From Anas platyrhynchos (taxonomy: Eukaryota > Chordata > Aves > Anseriformes > Anatidae), in assembly GCF_047663525.1 (NCBI RefSeq), contig NC_092589.1, positions 74,087,001 to 74,151,000 of the forward strand: 64,000 nt of DNA, read 5' to 3'. The position numbers and the translations under genes were made by a program. This document shows, piece by piece, positions 58,961 through 64,000 of the stretch. The notes below the pieces were generated by a model, which was given only the letters and a program-made list of their open reading frames with translations, was not told the DNA's origin and did no database searches. Each line of letters starts with the position of its first letter. Position 1 is the first letter of the stretch.

Positions 58961-61913
58961 CAAATGTCTGAACTAACCATCTAGTCAGTTTTGAGAGTGA
59001 TGTAGGCACCTCCAGGATGTGATTCATCTGTTTCAGATGTCTATGTTGGAATGAGATAAATTACATCGCTTTTCTTCACCATCAAAAGTTTCCAGGGAGA
59101 TCCACTTGATGTGGATGGTTGCTCTAAGGTGAGCCTTCTTTCCTTTCAATGCAAGGTGGTTGATAGGTTTTCAATTGCTAAAACAGTTTGTTATAAATTT
59201 GACTGTCATTACTATCTGTGAGCTTTACTACGGTGACATAAAAGATTGCTACTTTAAATTTTCAACAAAGATATCTATTAAGAGACACTTTCTGTACAGA
59301 CAGTTTAACGAAGAAAGAGGGGACCTATGGACTGTGGAATACTCTTCACTGAAGTTTTCTGAGAATTATGTTTAAACTTGCCTCAGATCAGAAGATGGAG
59401 AAACTGACTTTTGATCCTTTTTATGTCTTCATGTCTATAGATTTCTAATCTGACATTAAGCCTCATGAACTAAAGGAAAGCCCTGGTTTGGTTTTGTCCC
59501 ATTATCTAGTAACGTGATACCAAATAATTCCTGAGCATGATTCAGGGGTTGGCCCAGGCTGGGGACAGCTTCCTTCCAACAGGCAGTTTAGATTCAGCCA
59601 CCCTTTTCTGGAGGCTAGGAGAGTTTAAGAATATGGATGTGGCTAGACATGTGAGTTGGCCTGAAGGCCAAAGAACAGGCTCTGTTACTTCTAATTTGTT
59701 TGTATTGATGTCACCCAAGAGCTTAGTTGACTTTGAGAGAAAGGTGTGCTTTTGGACAGATCTGAAGCCACACTGTGCCATGCAAGCCGACACCATCCCT
59801 TGAAGCTGACTGGGAAATCAAACAACCCATTGCTATATTCACAGGAATATCCCAGCCCAAACCAGGACAGACAGCAATTCTTATCCTCAGCATTTCTTGT
59901 TGAGAGTATTCCCAGAATCACAATGTCAATTCTGGTCAAACTTTCAGTCTTACGATTCTGGGTCTGGAAATCATTGTTTAGCTTACCTCCATAATTACTT
60001 ATCTCTAATTAAGCAGCCTGATGTTTTTTTGCCTCAGATTGACATGCAACAGAAACCATGCTGGAATCCTTGTATAGTGATGGTCTGAATCATGGCAACA
60101 AGGCTCATGTCTGAAGACGTGTGTAGCGGAGTCCAATCATCATTTAATACCAAGTGGAGATTTACAATTCCACCAACCCTGCCTTCCATTAAAAGCTCTA
60201 CTAACAAAAAAAAAAAAATGAATATAAAATCTCCACTAGAAGAGGGAACATAACCCTCAAAATATGTTCCGAGTGCTTAACCAAGATTTGTGCCAAACTA
60301 TATTGTCCAGATGTCTAAAATGAGTTTCAGCCAGCCACCTCCCATCAGTGTTTCAGTCTTGTTCTGCAATGCCAGTGAAGGTGCAATTGTAAGAAAGGTC
60401 CAACTGTAATGAAGGATGCTTCAAAAAAGCTGGTGAGTTTTGAATTTGTGGCTGGAGCCTTGATGCTCCCTCAAGGTGAGTCCTTCCCACTAACAAGTAG
60501 CAAAAGAAGAGCCAGCCTAGCTTATGAAAAGACAGTGTTTCTATAGATTAGAGAATATGGACCTGTGAGTTTCTCAAGGCACAACCCTTATGGCAAAAAC
60601 GGACATCAAAGAAACTTATCACCAGAGGATGTCAGCATAGATCAGCATATGTAGGCTAGACAGTGCACGCTGGAAAGCTGGATTTCCCTCTTCAAACATC
60701 TCCTTTGTAAAAAGATCAGAACCTAAAACATAAATGCATAACATGCTCACAGTCGGGGATTAACTAAAATAGCTCATAATATAGTTGAGCGAGTACTGAG
60801 AGCTGCAGTGCACTCTGGAATGAGCTTAAAATGGTTGAAGACCCTGGGATGTGCCACAGTGTGTAGAAAGTTTCAGTCTATACACAGCCAAGGAAAGTGA
60901 AGAGCTGGTTGGCAGCTCAGGATCCAGCAATTCTCATTGGCAATTGATGCTCCTAAAATATTTAAGCTTAAATGAATTGAGACTGGTAGATAAAGGCAAC
61001 AGTAAATTAATGGTTAACTCAAAATAAATTCTCATGATTTCCACTCAGTGCTCTGACTGCACCTGTTTAACTAAAGCTTGTCCAAATTTAACTACATTGC
61101 TTTCTAGTACTTTTACATCACTTTTAAGTATTTTTACATTACTAGTCTCAGAGACTACTTCTATGCTCGCTTTTATAGATGACTTTTTATTTTTTTTTTT
61201 CTGCCTGTCATTTCAGCCAATCCTGTTTGCTAATATATTATACAAAACAGCACGAGTTTTACTTCTGTTCACTAGATTGTGAATTGTCTTTTGCAAAGTT
61301 AAATATACTTAAAACTCCCTATTGGGATATACAAATTAAGTTAGATTTAATCCAAAGGATTGAAGTAGCTTTAGCCCTTCTCTTTGTTAAGCTTTCTCAT
61401 CGTATGTTATGTATTTAACTGGTAGAGATGCTGAGTGCTGTTCCAACCTAGAAAAACAAAGGAAGCAGAACAATGGGAGATTTAACAATGGCATTGAACA
61501 ACATATGTCAGCATCATGAAAACACACAGCTATCAAAGGATGTGTGATTGTTCTGAGAGAGTATATTTTCTTTTCTGAGGGGAAAAATAATAAAAAAAAT
61601 AAAATTCAGAAGTGCCTATTGGCCACCAGATAGCAGTGCTTCACTTTTTGCAGTTCTAAACTCAATTACAGTATTTCTTGCTTCTGTAGAAATATCCACA
61701 TGTTGGGTCCTAGTGTCTTTATCAGATATATCTCTAACAGAATTCATTAGAGACTTCAGATGAAAAAAAAGTAAAGATTTTGGAAATAGGTGTGATTAGG
61801 TGAATCCTAGATCATTTCAGGATTTATGGGTTCAGGATAAATCATGGATATTGCAGCTTTACTGAACGGGGGGAGTTGGTTGTAGAAATATAATGGAATA
61901 TAATTATCATTCC

Positions 61914-61973
61914 CAATGACAAAAGTTTGGACTTTTGTCATTGCACTTAAATAAAAAATCTTGCACTTAAATA
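61914..61973. repeat. Perfect 13 bp hairpin joined to a 13 bp direct repeat
   Basis: CAATGACAAAAGT (61914-61926) and ACTTTTGTCATTG (61931-61943) are exact reverse complements around a 4 nt loop TTGG. The 3' arm overlaps TTGCACTTAAATA (61941-61953), which repeats exactly at 61961-61973. Confidence 0.93.
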
Positions 61974-63730
61974 TTGTAGTGCTTCTTCCTTGCTGCTAAT
62001 ATATTTCCTTATTTGCATTAGTATTTCAGGAATAATTCAGAAAGGTGTGTTTTTTGGCCTCAGAACATAACCTTATTTTAAAGCATCTGCATTTTTCTTT
62101 ATTTAAAAGAAAGGAACAGACTTTATAATATTTTTTAGCAAGAAGACACCCCCCATTTTTAGTGTAATTTGTTAAAATGGCAGAAGTGTGATATACTGTA
62201 TAATAATTAGCAGTAATATAATGTTGTATAGGTTCAAGTTTCCTTACAAGAACCTTGCACCAGCCTCACTTTTTACAGACAGTTCCAGACCTCAGGCAAG
62301 GTGCACTGGGTAGAGAGAATGGGAAAGGCGTCTGGGTGTTATTCCATCATTCCCATCTGTCCCAGCTTTGATTTTAAGGTGTCTCAGCTGCTGCTGTAAC
62401 CTGAACAGCCAGCTATGGTCCCAAGGGGATCATGCAACACTGCCTTTCATCCCATACCAGGTGGGAGAGGTTATAATGGAAACTGTCTCTGTCCACTTTA
62501 CACAAGAATATTCTTCATTGTGGAGAAGAATATTGAAGAGCCCTGGCAGGGTTGCTTTCCTTTGGCAGCTCCTCCAGTGGCAGAACAGGGATCTGGTGAT
62601 AGAATAGTCTAAGCCCTCGCTTATTGCTGTGATTCACGTGACTTCTCCCACAGGGAATTTCACCTTTTGTGGTGGTATCCATGTCCGCAGGGTGAAAAGG
62701 TGACTTTCTCTCTACCATTTGTGGTTTCATGTTAACTGTGACAACTAAAGCAACCTGTTCGCAAGGAAAAGTGGTAAGAAGAATGTTCTCAGCATTGTCA
62801 TCCTTCTTTTAATTTAAGTTGATCACAGTTCCTTTTTTTTTTTTTTTTTTTTTTCCTATTATCTCTCTACAATCACAAAAACCCAACTTCCCCAATAACC
62901 AGCTTGAAGCAGACAGCCAGGAAATATTCAGAAACAGAAAATCCTCAGTTTGATGACTCTTCTCGGAGTTCCCCTATGTACAGACTATGCCTCTAGCAGT
63001 TAGGAACTTGACTCTGACTGTGTTCAGGGATTTAAAACACAAGCAAGCACCAAAACCATGGAAACATTACTCCAGGTGTGCTTCGGGCTTTGTGTAACTC
63101 TCTGAAGATCTTCCATCTTGGTACAGATTAAGGATTGTATATGGGGTAATACAGCTTGCAAAACGCCACCATTCCTAAAAAATCAAGTGGCTATAGCTTT
63201 GTTAGATGTTCTAAAACAATTAGGGTGGGACTGGCTTTAGGATTATAAATTTTTGCCTAGCACAAGCCCCAGCATCTGGTCCTGCAGCACAACCATCTGT
63301 GTTTCCAGTGCCTCAAGACCAAGCTCTAGCAACACCTGAGGACGCTCACGGAAAGCAGTCCTGGTGCTGGGGACAGCAAATGAGTCAGGCATGGATTGCT
63401 TAACATACGTGTCTCTTCACAGTTTGTTCGGGGATAAACACGAACACTTTTTAAAACCTATTGATTAGTTTGAACTAAAGACAACCAGGCATCTTCTTTT
63501 AAATGGAAGTAACCACTTCCAGAATGAAGCCGTCACACCAGCGTCTTCTTGTAGCTTACAAAGCGGACTCAGACCACTTTGATGATTTATCTGTACACCA
63601 AGACACCTGCCTGATCATTTGGCGAGGCAGAGTATCTTGGGTGAGCTGAGGGAGGATTTACACACAGCCACGACACCGACCGTGCCTCCTCAGCCCTGCT
63701 CCTACCATCTGGAAACACGGCTTTCTTCAC

Positions 63731-63919
63731 CTGTCCCCCTATCATTCGATGATAGTTTAATAAAAAATTGATGTTTTCACAAACATAAGAGTTGATCTCG
63801 GAGTATTTTGCCACCCCGTGCCTCACACCCTCCACCACGAAGCCGGGGGCAGCCCTCAGGAGCCCGTGGGGGAGGCAGCGGCGGTCGGCGGGGGGCGCGG
63901 GCAGGCCGTGCCCAGCCAT
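63731..63919 (-). CDS. Possible first coding exon of an unidentified gene
   Basis: Open from ATG at 63919, in a CpG-rich start-like context, to a good donor GACAG|GTGAAG (exon end 63731). It would code 63 residues in phase 0. The N-terminus is Pro/Ala/Arg-rich; the second half (KYSEINSYVCENINFLLNYH) is AT-rich, of balanced composition and looks like real protein. An alternative donor GATG|GTAGGA lies further on. I do not recognise the family. In human the next genes in this direction include CD24, QRSL1 and RTN4IP1; the peptide does not match what I recall of those starts. It could also be a non-coding first exon. Confidence 0.4.
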
Positions 63920-64000
63920 GCCGGGCCGGGAGGCGCTGAGGGCGGGTCTGAGGTGTGTGGAGGAGGGGGAAGGCGGTGGCAGGGCGTCACGGCGGCCATA
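63830..64000 (-). promoter_or_regulatory. CpG-rich segment at the right edge (partial)
   Basis: CpG density rises sharply from about 63830 to the window end, with GGCGGTCGGCGGGGGGCGCG-like runs and a CRE-like GCGTCACGGCG near 63984. This fits a CpG-island promoter that continues beyond the window. Confidence 0.6.

Noticed and set aside
59523..60620. Possible LTR or retroviral remnant
   Set aside because: I found no paired LTRs, primer-binding site or recognisable gag/pol/env peptides; left as unassigned intergenic DNA.
63918..63999. ATG at 63999 on the - strand as start of the right-edge gene
   Set aside because: It is out of frame with the protein-like exon and its own frame reaches a stop inside it; at most an upstream ORF.

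Overview
This is vertebrate nuclear DNA, most likely from a bird. Coding sequence is sparse and split into exons with GT/AG junctions. Promoters are GC-rich CpG islands, and the recognisable dispersed repeats are CR1 LINE fragments, typical of birds and reptiles. No young SINEs are seen. Three genes are recognised by comparing the spliced peptides with remembered human proteins; no database search was run. The order PDSS2 - BEND3 - MTRES1 and their strands match human 6q21.

Layout. (1) 1-~21,000, + strand: the 3' half of PDSS2 (CoQ side-chain synthase subunit 2). Four coding exons (3032-3205, 4893-5024, 10156-10191, 18854-19012) lie in long introns, followed by a 3' UTR. Upstream exons are outside the window. 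(2) ~21,000-27,700: intergenic, with a CR1 tail and a candidate conserved regulatory block near 22.2-23.3 kb. (3) ~27,700-~47,100, + strand: BEND3, a chromatin repressor with four BEN domains. It has a CpG-island promoter, a probable non-coding first exon ending at 28281, coding exons 36400-36433, 36902-37125 and 42194-44434 (832 aa after splicing), and a candidate long 3' UTR. (4) ~47,100-51,250: intergenic space between converging genes. (5) 51,250-~54,800, - strand: MTRES1 (C6orf203), a mitochondrial RNA-binding factor of 226 aa, with coding exons 53961-53531, 52750-52678 and 51602-51426 and its own CpG-island promoter. (6) 54,800-64,000: mostly unassigned intergenic DNA with a long pure TTTC microsatellite. 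It ends in a CpG-rich segment holding a possible first coding exon on the - strand that I could not identify.

The three genes share no pathway. PDSS2 and MTRES1 products act in mitochondria; BEND3 acts in the nucleus. I see no operon, CRISPR array, tRNA, rRNA, intact transposon or retrovirus. The interest lies in structural DNA: a 41-42 bp-arm AT-rich palindrome, two perfect hairpins, a degenerate minisatellite beside the BEND3 promoter, a 38 bp tandem duplication, a MIR-like SINE fossil, a two-codon uORF overlapping the MTRES1 start, and the unidentified exon at the right edge. I found no convincing new biological system.
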